From IMG/VR virus record IMGVR_UViG_3300030099_006443, positions 1 to 49,600 of that record: a stretch of DNA of 49,600 nucleotides; one strand, 5' to 3'. The position numbers and the translations under genes are program-made. Below the pieces are notes generated by a model, which was given only the letters and a program-made list of their open reading frames with translations, was not told where the DNA came from and ran no database searches. Below, one piece after another: positions 32,471 to 41,386 of this stretch. How positions within the stretch are numbered: position 1 is the stretch's first letter; each line of letters starts with the position of its first letter. The stretch is from a virus.

Positions 32471-33457
32471 ATGGCACACGAAATCACTAGCACAGACGGC
32501 CTCGTACTCCACAAGGAGAAAGCATGGCACGGACTCGGTACCATCGTCGAAGATGCACCGACTCCAGACGAAGCCCTAAAGATTGCAAACCTTGACTGGC
32601 TTGTTCTGCAAACCAATGAAGTCTATGGCGTTACTTCCAATGCAAGCGTCAAGTCAGACAAGTGGCAACTCAACTACAGAAGCGACACCAAGGAAGTTCT
32701 TGGTTGTGTGACGAGTGGGTACCAGCCTATTCAGAATTACGAACTCGCCAAGTTCTGCGAAGAACTGTCGATGGACACTGTCGTCAAAGTAGAGTCGGCA
32801 GGTTCACTGTTTGGCGGCAAGCGACTTTGGTTCCTGTTGAAGGCTGACACCTTTGACCTCGGCAAGAACGGCAGAGAAGACCCGGTTGTACCCTACGTCT
32901 TGGTGTCCAACGGCCACGACGGATCGCTCTCGTTCTCAGCTCGACCCACCTCTATCAGGGTTGTCTGCAACAACACGTTGTCATGGGCAATGCAGAAGAA
33001 GAACAATGTCTTCAGTCTGCGTCACACCCAAAACATATTGTCACGAGTAGATGAAGCACGAGATCAGATGCAAAAGTATCTGGGGGGACTAAACAACTTT
33101 GAATCTGCGTGCAATCACCTAAGGAACACCACTGTTTCACGCGATGACTTGCAGAAGTTCTTCCATCAGATGTACTGCAAGTGCGTTGAACCCATTCCCA
33201 CAGAGCCCAAGAACGAAGACGAAAAGCGTATTGTTGTCAGAGCTACCAAGGGCATTTGGGAAGTCTGTACAAACTTTGATACGGATTTGGGTGTAGCAGG
33301 CCAGACCTATTGGAATGCATTCAACGCTTCTAGTCAATGGCTTCAAAACCGACAGAAGAGTCGTAGCGAAGACACCCGTAACTTCAACAAGGTCATGGGT
33401 GCTGCCAACGACAACACCACCAAGGCATTCAACCTTGCCTTGGCTGAAGCAAAGTAG
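32471..33457 (+). CDS. DUF932 phage/plasmid-like protein (TIGR03299 type)
   Basis: A protein of 328 residues. The start MAHEITSTDGLVLHKEKAWHGLGT and the later TSIRVVCNNTLSWAM are hallmarks of the DUF932 / phage-plasmid-like family. Members are common in phages and plasmids, often near replication or recombination genes; the role is unknown. AGGAAGGA precedes the ATG. It is the last plus-strand gene and is richer in G and C than the genes before it. Confidence 0.92.
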   Translation: MAHEITSTDGLVLHKEKAWHGLGTIVEDAPTPDEALKIANLDWLVLQTNEVYGVTSNASVKSDKWQLNYRSDTKEVLGCVTSGYQPIQNYELAKFCEELSMDTVVKVESAGSLFGGKRLWFLLKADTFDLGKNGREDPVVPYVLVSNGHDGSLSFSARPTSIRVVCNNTLSWAMQKKNNVFSLRHTQNILSRVDEARDQMQKYLGGLNNFESACNHLRNTTVSRDDLQKFFHQMYCKCVEPIPTEPKNEDEKRIVVRATKGIWEVCTNFDTDLGVAGQTYWNAFNASSQWLQNRQKSRSEDTRNFNKVMGAANDNTTKAFNLALAEAK

Positions 33458-33469
33458 TCATCCTTCCCA

Positions 33470-33505
33470 GCCCCCGCCCCTTTAACGATTCGGGGGGGCG
33501 GGGGC
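33470..33505. terminator. Bidirectional terminator at block convergence
   Basis: GCCCCCGCCCC (33470-33480) pairs perfectly with GGGGCGGGGGC (33495-33505). It lies in the only convergent gap (33458-33529). T-tracts are short on both sides, but the position fits a shared terminator for both blocks. Confidence 0.8.
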
Positions 33506-33529
33506 ATCCTTTAAACTTCATTTTAGTTT

Positions 33530-33892
33530 TCAAGGGTCAAATCTTCGTCTTGACTTGCGAGACACAAAAAAGGCCGCTGCAAGCAATGGCAATGCACCCG
33601 GAGCAGGAATGTTACGGGCCTGAGTCAAGTCGCCTGCAGCGTTCTTAAATTCACCAATAGACTTGATCCATTCGGTGACGGTATCCAGTGCCTCTTTACC
33701 AAAGATCGCAGCAATCCCAATCGCAATCATCGTCAAGACGAAGACACGTTTGTTCAGTTTCTCAATCGCCTTATCTTTGACACGACCGCTGTTCTTGCAC
33801 TCATGCAAAGCGTTACGAAGTTGTTGGGTTTCTTTCTTCGCACAGACAGGGCATGAAGCAGGCTTCTCTTTAGTTGTTTGTTCTGGCCCCAT
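33530..33892 (-). CDS. Membrane protein with CxxC start and PEP-CTERM-like C-terminus
   Basis: A protein of 120 residues, the last gene of the late block. It has CPVC at 14-17, a membrane helix at about 50-64 (VFVLTMIAIGIAAIF), and at the very end PAPG (96-99), a short hydrophobic stretch (100-110) and RKSRRR (112-117). The end matches the PEP-CTERM sorting-signal layout used with exosortase, with the PAPG variant I associate with planctomycetes. It could also be a holin or other lysis membrane protein. The start overlaps the previous stop as TAATG. Confidence 0.75.
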   Translation of the reverse strand: MGPEQTTKEKPASCPVCAKKETQQLRNALHECKNSGRVKDKAIEKLNKRVFVLTMIAIGIAAIFGKEALDTVTEWIKSIGEFKNAAGDLTQARNIPAPGALPLLAAAFFVSRKSRRRFDP

Positions 33893-36800
33893 TATTCAGT
33901 AACCGCAGAGTACGGGTCGTAAGTTTCAAAGGTGGAAGGCAACACTCGCATCTTCTCCTTGGCACTCAGATCCAACTCCTCTGGGGTGCGGGCCTTAAGA
34001 CTCTCAAGCCGCTCTTCGAGGTACGGTCTGACAACTGGCCTGAAGTCCTTTGAGATTCGCTGGTACATGCGTTCCTTCAGTGGGATCTCCCTCAACTGAA
34101 GTGCCCTATCTACTTGTTCCTTAGTGACAGACAGCGGGAACTTGAAGCGTTTCTCAAAGTTCACTTTGATACGGTTTGCCTTTTCCATGTTGTTGCCCAA
34201 CATGGCATCCATGTACTTACGGCGTTCGTCAATAACAGCCTGACGGTTCTTGACGAGGAAAGAGTTGAGTTCCTGATCCGTCTTGAACATGTAGGTGTTG
34301 AGACCCAAAGCACCCAACACCGTCTTGGCCGCAGATCGGTACTCCAGCAAACTGCCGTCAGCCCGGTAGATAGGCACCTGACCCTGTTGATCCATAGACG
34401 ACCAGTCAGCAGACTCCCTCTGGAGACCCCCGGCAAATCCTCTGGGCTCAAATACGCGGGGGGCTGCGTTGAGGAGCCTAGAAGCCGCTATGCCGCCCGG
34501 AACAAATCGGGGGGCCATGGCCCCCAAAAGGCTCACATCGTCCTCTGTGACGGCATTAAAAGCGTCTGAGATGATGTCAAAAGCAGGAGACATAGGCAGG
34601 TTGTAGGCGAGATCAGAATCAGGCTCCAACAACATCGGCCCAACAATCGTTGATTCGTAGAGAGTCTGTCCGGGGAGGCCCCTAGACAGGTCCACTCCCG
34701 CAAGGTTTTTGCCAATTTCGTAGGCAATAGCCCCAGTACCCATCATTCGCATAAAGTCGTGAGACATGGCAGTCCAGCGACCTTGCGTCTCAAAGCCCGT
34801 CAACCCCCAAGTACGGCGACCTTGATTCACCATGGGAGCCGTATCGGTCCACGCCGTCAAAGTACGGAGCGGGAACGTAAAGAACTGGCGTACCCACGGA
34901 ATACCAAACCCCGTCCTCTGGAACAGGTCAGGACTGTTAATGAGGTCAGATCCGAACTGAGTATTCTGAACCATCTCCTTTACATTCTCAGCTACCTCAA
35001 CATCGGCAAACTTTCCTCCCCCCACAATGCGGTGAGGGGTGCCGAGGCCAGACTCAGCAAGGTCCTTGATACGGCCCGCTTTCTTCAACTGACCCAACAT
35101 TGCCTCGCCGGTCACGACACGGTTGAAGATTTCAGTATGCGTAAACAACTTCATGGGCACTTCAGAAGCCCAGAAGTCCAGTCCCCCCTGCTTCTTCAGG
35201 TTGGCGGCAGAAGAAAATGCAAATGAATCCAAGATTTCATGGTCAGTTGCACGGATGTCCAAAAGATCTAAGCCCAAAGGGCGATCACCAGTCTCAACGT
35301 TTGAGAGACGGAAATGTTTGGCCCTCAACTGATCCACCAGCAACTTGTCCGCATTAAATGGCATCTTCAAGCGTTCTTGGATATATCCAAAATACTGCTT
35401 CAAGCCTTGGCCGTAAGCCTTGATCATCACATCTGGATCCATCCATGTTGCCGCATACATCAAAGGCTGCATGAGGTTCAACATTGCGGATGGAAGATTC
35501 AAACCAAGGTGGGACACATAAAACGTTTTGGTAATGCCGCGACCAAGAGAACTACCACTAGCATCTTCAAGTGTCATGTCTCCATAGTTGCGAAGACTCT
35601 TTACGAACTTCTCTGGGATACCACCCATACCCTCAAGTTTTTTGAAGGCTTTACTATCAGACATCCTCTTTGCCATGTCTAGGGCTTGAAGAGTAACAGT
35701 CTCACTCACCAAATCCCGCATAGGCATGGCACCACGCATACGTTCTACAAGGCTACCCATGATGTATTCACGGGCTCTTTCACCACCAGCCTTACCAATC
35801 TCATCATCAACGCCAGCAATAACATCTGTTACCGCACGAAGATAGTCATAGCGACTGCGACTTGGACCAAACAAGTCTCGTTCTGACTTGCGCCGAAGAC
35901 CCACTTTCTGACCTTTAAGAGTCTGCTTAAACTCGGCATCAGTCTTGGCCCTCCGAATAAACCTGTCTTTCGTAGCATCATCAATGTGAAGAGCAACATC
36001 ATTACGAGTCTGCTTCAGGTAACGGTTGAAGGAGGTGAGCCAATCAAGATTCATTACCTGAGTACGACCAAACTCCCTCGTAGAAGGATTGGTGAGTTCG
36101 TATTCTCTCGCTCTACCTACTCTCTGCCTCAGCTTTTCAGATGAAATGCCCTTGCGTTCATAGTCTTGAAGAAGAACACTCAAGTCATCCGAGTCAATGT
36201 GGGGGTCATAAATGTTTCGCTCGTTTACCCGACCCGACAAATGAGCAACCCGGTCCTTGCGGTTGACTCGAACACTATCCGTCCTACGCTTGAGAGGTTC
36301 AGCCCCCTCTATATCGTCAACATAAGACCAGACATTTCGGGACATGAAGTGTTCTTGGTCGTCTGCTTCACTACGAACATCACGAAGGATTTTCTTGAAC
36401 TGGTCTGGAGTCATCTTGACTCGACCACGCTCGTCAGGAGTCATCGCTTTAACGATTTTCTTGTAGCCTTCGTTGCCTACAAACCCCTGCAACTCCTTGT
36501 GCAGGACGTTGGAAATTTCTTCTGCTGTCCTTGCACTGGTGTTGCTTGACAGACTGACAAATATACGAGTCAACTTGTCGTCATCAAACTCAAAATTGCC
36601 AGTCCTGTCGTAGAGTTCCTTGTTACCAAAGAGATCGGCATACCGCCCCTTCATCATAGAACGGCTTTGGTCAAGAAGAGGCATAAAACCCTCTCTCGAC
36701 AACCACTGACCGCTGATATTGTCGGTGTCAATGGCTTCAACAACTTCACTCTCAGTCAATACACGGAAAGGTGCTTCACCCTTTTGGTAGGAAGCGTCAC

Positions 36801-37818
36801 TCGCCCTAGTGGGGGTGTAAGAAACACCCGCCTTGTAGTCAACCGTCTGACCTATGTCGTATTGATCTTCAAGATACTTGGCTCGCTTCTTGGCCTGATT
36901 GATAATTAAACGATCAATCTTTTCAACCTCAGGAACATCACCTATCTTGTCTGCATCAATACGGTTTCTTTTCAAACCGTTAATCGTGCTTTGGAACTTT
37001 GCAAGTTTGTCTTGCTGGGCAGGGTCGAGATCGAAAGCAAGACTTTCTCCAGTCTCTGTCTTTACAACAACCTTGGCGTTTTCGACAATACGAGAAGAAG
37101 AACGAACCAAATTCCTGTTCATGCCTGACATGTGCATGTAGGCATAGGTATTGAACTTCTTCAGGTATTCCCGCAACGATACCACTTCACCATCAATAGT
37201 GGCAGTGGCAACTCCTGCATCGTTGGGATCAAGACTCCTGACGTTAGTGCCGAACTTCTTGGAGATATTCTCCAAAGCATCGTCGAAGAATGGCTTCATG
37301 GCAAGAGTGTCTTGTCGAGTCAACTCACTGAAACGAGTCGAAAACGAATGAAGCACAGAACTCAGAGGAGTACCAGCACCATACTGGTGAGCGTTGAGCA
37401 GCCCCAGCATACTAGTGACAGGATTGTACCTGCCGGTAAGGAACTTGAAGAACTCCTTGCCCTCACTGTCAACAGAAGGAACCTTGGAGCGAAGGCCCGA
37501 AAACAACTTCCCCCCACTTTTTAGAGCGGCTCCTCCAGCAGGCGATGTGACAAACATAAACCACACAAAAGGGTTCGTGCCTACATCAATCAAAGCATTT
37601 GTCAGCGGGTTGTTGCCCGTTGACATTTTAAGACGAGACGAGAAGGAGTCCCGCTCTGCCGGTGAAAGCGAGGCGGGATCCAAGAAAGTATCTCGTAGGC
37701 TCCTAAAGGATGCCTCCCCCTCAAACATCTGTGACAACGCCACCATGGGCGCATCGTAGATCTTGATGGGGTCAAACGATCCTGCGACAAAGCCTTCCTC
37801 GTCGAAGCGTTCTGACAT
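33892..37818 (-). CDS. Very large internal virion / ejection protein candidate
   Basis: A protein of 1308 residues, the longest here. It is mostly helical and charged, with a hydrophobic patch near the start (NALIDVGTNPFVWFMFVTSP) and more near residues 770-800. No peptidoglycan-cutting motif is obvious to me. Length and position after the tail genes match the internal core proteins that short-tailed phages eject into the cell. The C-terminal part (RKYMDAMLGNNMEKANRIKV) resembles structural proteins of marine phages. Two G6-motif copies (35018, 37510). Confidence 0.8.
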   Translation of the reverse strand: MSERFDEEGFVAGSFDPIKIYDAPMVALSQMFEGEASFRSLRDTFLDPASLSPAERDSFSSRLKMSTGNNPLTNALIDVGTNPFVWFMFVTSPAGGAALKSGGKLFSGLRSKVPSVDSEGKEFFKFLTGRYNPVTSMLGLLNAHQYGAGTPLSSVLHSFSTRFSELTRQDTLAMKPFFDDALENISKKFGTNVRSLDPNDAGVATATIDGEVVSLREYLKKFNTYAYMHMSGMNRNLVRSSSRIVENAKVVVKTETGESLAFDLDPAQQDKLAKFQSTINGLKRNRIDADKIGDVPEVEKIDRLIINQAKKRAKYLEDQYDIGQTVDYKAGVSYTPTRASDASYQKGEAPFRVLTESEVVEAIDTDNISGQWLSREGFMPLLDQSRSMMKGRYADLFGNKELYDRTGNFEFDDDKLTRIFVSLSSNTSARTAEEISNVLHKELQGFVGNEGYKKIVKAMTPDERGRVKMTPDQFKKILRDVRSEADDQEHFMSRNVWSYVDDIEGAEPLKRRTDSVRVNRKDRVAHLSGRVNERNIYDPHIDSDDLSVLLQDYERKGISSEKLRQRVGRAREYELTNPSTREFGRTQVMNLDWLTSFNRYLKQTRNDVALHIDDATKDRFIRRAKTDAEFKQTLKGQKVGLRRKSERDLFGPSRSRYDYLRAVTDVIAGVDDEIGKAGGERAREYIMGSLVERMRGAMPMRDLVSETVTLQALDMAKRMSDSKAFKKLEGMGGIPEKFVKSLRNYGDMTLEDASGSSLGRGITKTFYVSHLGLNLPSAMLNLMQPLMYAATWMDPDVMIKAYGQGLKQYFGYIQERLKMPFNADKLLVDQLRAKHFRLSNVETGDRPLGLDLLDIRATDHEILDSFAFSSAANLKKQGGLDFWASEVPMKLFTHTEIFNRVVTGEAMLGQLKKAGRIKDLAESGLGTPHRIVGGGKFADVEVAENVKEMVQNTQFGSDLINSPDLFQRTGFGIPWVRQFFTFPLRTLTAWTDTAPMVNQGRRTWGLTGFETQGRWTAMSHDFMRMMGTGAIAYEIGKNLAGVDLSRGLPGQTLYESTIVGPMLLEPDSDLAYNLPMSPAFDIISDAFNAVTEDDVSLLGAMAPRFVPGGIAASRLLNAAPRVFEPRGFAGGLQRESADWSSMDQQGQVPIYRADGSLLEYRSAAKTVLGALGLNTYMFKTDQELNSFLVKNRQAVIDERRKYMDAMLGNNMEKANRIKVNFEKRFKFPLSVTKEQVDRALQLREIPLKERMYQRISKDFRPVVRPYLEERLESLKARTPEELDLSAKEKMRVLPSTFETYDPYSAVTE

Positions 37819-38270
37819 CAGAAGGGACGAGTGTGATACCGAACAGTCAGAACAAGATTAACAATTCCAGCAGGAGCAGCAGCACCTTCAAGAACAAGAA
37901 GAGATCCCGCAGGAACCTTGTTTGCATCTTGAGAAGTAGACAGACCCTTGGCTGAAACAGTAGTGTTGTCACCCATGTCAGAGTCAAGACTGCCAGTCAC
38001 GGTAACAGTGTTTGCGGCTGCCGCAGCAGAACCCGATGGGACATAAGCAAGATGGAAAGTGGTGTCATCAGTAGAGTCTGTAGTGGCTCTTGCAGTAACC
38101 GAATCAATATAAATATCCCGGTCAGTAACCATAAGGGCTGCAATCTTGTTGGTGTCAAGAGCAACGCCCGCAGCCGCAAGAGGGCCAAAGTGAAGAACAC
38201 CAAATTCATCGGGGAACTGGCTGTCAGCCTTGGTGTTAGTAACGTCGAGGTTGTGTTCAAGAACGCTCAT
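37818..38270 (-). CDS. Small Ala/Thr-rich virion protein
   Basis: A protein of 150 residues with beta-like, Ala/Thr/Ser-rich sequence (DRDIYIDSVTARATTDSTDD) resembling small phage decoration or fibre-base proteins. GTG and TTG starts are not needed; the ATG at 38270 is the first in frame. It lies between internal-protein genes. Its composition shows more G and C than the flanking genes. Confidence 0.7.
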   Translation of the reverse strand: MSVLEHNLDVTNTKADSQFPDEFGVLHFGPLAAAGVALDTNKIAALMVTDRDIYIDSVTARATTDSTDDTTFHLAYVPSGSAAAAANTVTVTGSLDSDMGDNTTVSAKGLSTSQDANKVPAGSLLVLEGAAAPAGIVNLVLTVRYHTRPF

Positions 38271-38281
38271 AATTCAAATTC

Positions 38282-38773
38282 CTACGAGACGAGAGAGGAG
38301 AAGTCCTCTGGGGACGAGGAGGTGCCCATTGCGTAGGCGAGTTCCTCCATAAGATCTTGCCGCCTTGGACCTCCCAAGACGACGGCACCTTTAGGCAAGA
38401 TACGACCTGCCATAACTTGGTTGAAGAGATGGGGATCACGATTGGCAACAATTGCCATATTTCGCTGCACCATCTGTTCTATTCGTTGAGATTGAAGAGT
38501 TTGAGTTATCTTGTTATTCAGTGACTGTTGGTAGTTGTCATACCTACGGCCAGTTATTCCTGAGTAGTCATCATAAATTGATGGTATAGGAGAGGCATCA
38601 TAAGCACCCCGAGCAATAGGGCCGACAATTTCAGAACCGAGAAAACCTGCTGCAGGAACACCAAGTCCAAGAGCAATTAAAGGATTGCTAGCAGCAAGGC
38701 TCCTTGCAGACTCTTCAGGACCAATGCCAGCAGTAGACTTAAGGAAGTTTTTAATTGCCCTCAGTTTACTCAT
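38282..38773 (-). CDS. Late protein with one hydrophobic segment
   Basis: A protein of 163 residues with a basic start (MSKLRAIKNFLKS) and a hydrophobic stretch near 30-50 (NPLIALGLGVPAAGFLGSEI), then a Gln/Asn-rich helix. Coupled to the upstream gene by an overlap at 38773. It may be an internal protein that enters the host membrane on ejection. Confidence 0.65.
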   Translation of the reverse strand: MSKLRAIKNFLKSTAGIGPEESARSLAASNPLIALGLGVPAAGFLGSEIVGPIARGAYDASPIPSIYDDYSGITGRRYDNYQQSLNNKITQTLQSQRIEQMVQRNMAIVANRDPHLFNQVMAGRILPKGAVVLGGPRRQDLMEELAYAMGTSSSPEDFSSLVS

Positions 38774-39366
38774 TAGAGAAGCCCTACCCTTGCATATGCT
38801 TCCTTGACAGAAGGCTTGGGTTGGTGCCTTGCTTTAAGAAGTTCTTTTATGTCAGAGTCTCTAATAATCTCCATGAGTTCTGGAGAAATTTCAGGCGATC
38901 GATTTTTAATCATGGCTACTCTAGCCGCTTCGCTAGAAACACCTAGCCTGTCACCTGCAAGAAGATTACTCAAAGACTCTTCAACTCTGCCTCCATAACC
39001 AGCACGAGATGCAGCCATGTTTCGTTGACTAGATTGAGCAGACTCGTTAATAGAAGAAAGGAGGTCAAGTATAAGAAGAACATTACCTACAACACCCGCA
39101 CCGTAAAGAAGTTTCTTACCAAGACCGATAGGGACCTTGCCAAGAATGTCCCTTGCCCCAGCAGCATTGGGGGGACGAGTAGGAAGACCAGTAGAACCAC
39201 GAGGAAAACCAAGTGCGGTGCTTTCTGAACGAGAAGGATTTACCGTAAACTCCGCATCGATAACTTCATCAACAGGAGAGCGTTCCCTCGCATAAGGATT
39301 ACGACGGCTAAGAGCTTTCCCCCCACTACCGGGAGGAAGCAGTCCTCTAATTATTCTTCTAGCCAC
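38773..39366 (-). CDS. Late protein with central membrane helix
   Basis: A protein of 197 residues: an Arg-rich start (MARRIIRGLLPPGSGGKALS), a hydrophobic helix near residue 85-105 (LLYGAGVVGNVLLILDLLSS) and a charged helical end. Like its neighbour it could form part of an ejected trans-envelope channel. No family recognised. Confidence 0.65.
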   Translation of the reverse strand: MARRIIRGLLPPGSGGKALSRRNPYARERSPVDEVIDAEFTVNPSRSESTALGFPRGSTGLPTRPPNAAGARDILGKVPIGLGKKLLYGAGVVGNVLLILDLLSSINESAQSSQRNMAASRAGYGGRVEESLSNLLAGDRLGVSSEAARVAMIKNRSPEISPELMEIIRDSDIKELLKARHQPKPSVKEAYARVGLL

Positions 39367-39685
39367 AAGTAATCCTTTCTACAACGTCTTTGCTGGTGAC
39401 CGTTCCCAAAGAAACAATCGAAACATTCTTGTCTTCATCATAACGAGAAACCACAAATGCGCGATCTCTTTTAGATTTTCGGTTGTTTCTATTATCCCAC
39501 AAAAACCGCCGAACGTCCTTGGCATTTATATCGTCACCCTCAAACTCTTCGGAAGTGTCATCATGGATAAACTCCTCTGCCTCTTCAGGAAGATACTCCC
39601 AAGGAACGTGGGGGGACTCAAGAAGCACACGCCCTCCGGGATGAAGAGCCTCAACCTTCTTTGCTATGACTTTCCAATTCCTCAA
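39359..39685 (-). CDS. Small acidic late protein
   Basis: A protein of 108 residues, MRNWKVIAKKVEALHPGGRV, with an acidic middle (EEAEEFIHDDTSEEFEGDD) and a basic part (NNRKSKRDRAF). It overlaps both neighbours by 4-8 bases. No family recognised. One G6-motif copy at 39608. Confidence 0.7.
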   Translation of the reverse strand: MRNWKVIAKKVEALHPGGRVLLESPHVPWEYLPEEAEEFIHDDTSEEFEGDDINAKDVRRFLWDNRNNRKSKRDRAFVVSRYDEDKNVSIVSLGTVTSKDVVERITCG

Positions 39686-41379
39686 TTCGTAGCCTTCATA
39701 TCAACAAGAAGTTTCTTAATTGCTTCGATCCGTGCACGTTGCTCTGCGGCTTCTCTTTGAACTTCTGCTCTACCTACGCCACGAGCCTCTTTCTTCCTAG
39801 CCTCTTCGAGGGTTTCCTCAAGGGCTTTAACTTCATCCTTTCCAGCAATTAGCTCTTCAGCCATAGCAATAACTTCTTCCATGCCTTCTCTTGGCTGAAC
39901 AATGCCATCACCATCTACATCAATAAAACCTCGATCCCCAATAATGTCCATGATATTTTCACTGCTAATATCATCTCTTTGCAAAGCATCAATACGAACA
40001 AGAATTTCATCAGTAGTGGTTGCAGCACTGCCAAGAGAAAGAATTCCTGAAACATTCTTTTGAGTATACCACTTAGAACCAACAAAGTGGTCAAATTGAC
40101 GACTCATGTTTTGGCCTTCTCTTGCACCAGAACGAGTAGTCATTACATCCGGTTCGATATCTTCTAGGGTCATACCCGCCCAACCACCTTTGAGATATTC
40201 GTTAGTTCTTGCACTGACATCATTCTTAACACCAGAAAGAACATTGCCAAGAACAGCAGGGTTAATCCCATATGCAGCAGCGGCATTATTAAGCTCACCC
40301 ATAATTTCAGGAAGAGCTCGGGCTCTTTCCTTTCTAGTCTTGTTTGAGAATTCAGAAGCACGTCTAAACGCACGAGCAATGTCTTGAGAGAATAGAGCTG
40401 CTTTTTCTGGATCAGCAGTGATTAGACCAGAAGCAATTTCTCTAGCATAATCTTGCTCAAGACGCACACCAAGGTCATCTATTCTTTGAGTGTTGTAAGG
40501 AGTAAACCCTCCTGTACCATCAGTGTCGTGATCAATAAGACCTGTTGCAGGAGTATCTTCTCCTATAGCACCCAAAATTGCAGTATCTCTAGAATCTAGA
40601 GCTCCTGTAAATGCACCAACAAGACCAAAAAGACCATAAGGATTTGTGATTCCAGAGTCTGCAATAGCCCCCCTAATAGGGGCTTCTTGTCCGCCGTAAG
40701 TTCTAACGTGCATGTAGTGGTTATCACCGTCCATGCTCCCTGCAATTCTAGACATTGCGGAATCAGAAAACTCTGTAAGACCAGAAACTTGATCCCCAAT
40801 ATTTTTGAGATGTTGAGGAAGAAATCGACGAAAATCTTCTGATTTGCCCTGTATGTCTGCATGAGCCCTAACGAGATTCGATTGATGTTGTGAAATCTCC
40901 TTTTCCAACTCCGTAAGAATTTTCATTTCTTCTTGACTTGCTTCAAGTCCCTTTTCAGCAATTGAAAGTTCCTTTTCAATCTTTAGCTCTTCTAGTCTTT
41001 GAACCTTTTCATATTGTTTTATTTGCAACTGCCTGTCAAGATCGTATTGACGCTTCTCTTCTTCAAATTGCTTTTGAGAAAGCTCACGACTAAGTTTATC
41101 GCTTTCAACTCGAATCCGTCTATTTTCCTCTGCGTCATAGGCAGCCTGAGCCATCCGATCATAAGCAATATCTCTTTCCATCCGACGATTAAGTTGATCA
41201 GAAATATTCCTTTGTTTCTGGCCTTCCCGTTCAACTTGCATTCTTTGACGAGCAATTTGACCTCGCTGAGCACGATCAGCAGCCTCTTGATTCAACTTCT
41301 GTTGAGCAAGATTCATTTCTCCACCAATCTTCATAGATTGAATGGACTCAGGAGTTACAGCAGAATTAAGTCGAGTCAT
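39682..41379 (-). CDS. Coiled-coil internal virion protein with an EF-hand-like loop
   Basis: A protein of 565 residues. The first third is a long coiled coil rich in Arg, Gln and Glu (about residues 20-180). Near residue 495 it has DVDGDGIVQPRE, a perfect EF-hand calcium-loop pattern (D-x-D-x-D-G-x-I/V-x-x-x-E). Its C-terminus is a second coil. It lies between the nozzle region and the largest internal protein, so a core or ejection role is likely; calcium binding is inferred from the loop only. Confidence 0.75.
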   Translation of the reverse strand: MTRLNSAVTPESIQSMKIGGEMNLAQQKLNQEAADRAQRGQIARQRMQVEREGQKQRNISDQLNRRMERDIAYDRMAQAAYDAEENRRIRVESDKLSRELSQKQFEEEKRQYDLDRQLQIKQYEKVQRLEELKIEKELSIAEKGLEASQEEMKILTELEKEISQHQSNLVRAHADIQGKSEDFRRFLPQHLKNIGDQVSGLTEFSDSAMSRIAGSMDGDNHYMHVRTYGGQEAPIRGAIADSGITNPYGLFGLVGAFTGALDSRDTAILGAIGEDTPATGLIDHDTDGTGGFTPYNTQRIDDLGVRLEQDYAREIASGLITADPEKAALFSQDIARAFRRASEFSNKTRKERARALPEIMGELNNAAAAYGINPAVLGNVLSGVKNDVSARTNEYLKGGWAGMTLEDIEPDVMTTRSGAREGQNMSRQFDHFVGSKWYTQKNVSGILSLGSAATTTDEILVRIDALQRDDISSENIMDIIGDRGFIDVDGDGIVQPREGMEEVIAMAEELIAGKDEVKALEETLEEARKKEARGVGRAEVQREAAEQRARIEAIKKLLVDMKATN

Positions 41380-41386
41380 AATTACC

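Noticed and set aside
14427-33457. Single-subunit RNA polymerase or integrase
   Set aside because: No plus-strand gene shows the motifs or the length; all genes longer than 300 residues have other assignments.
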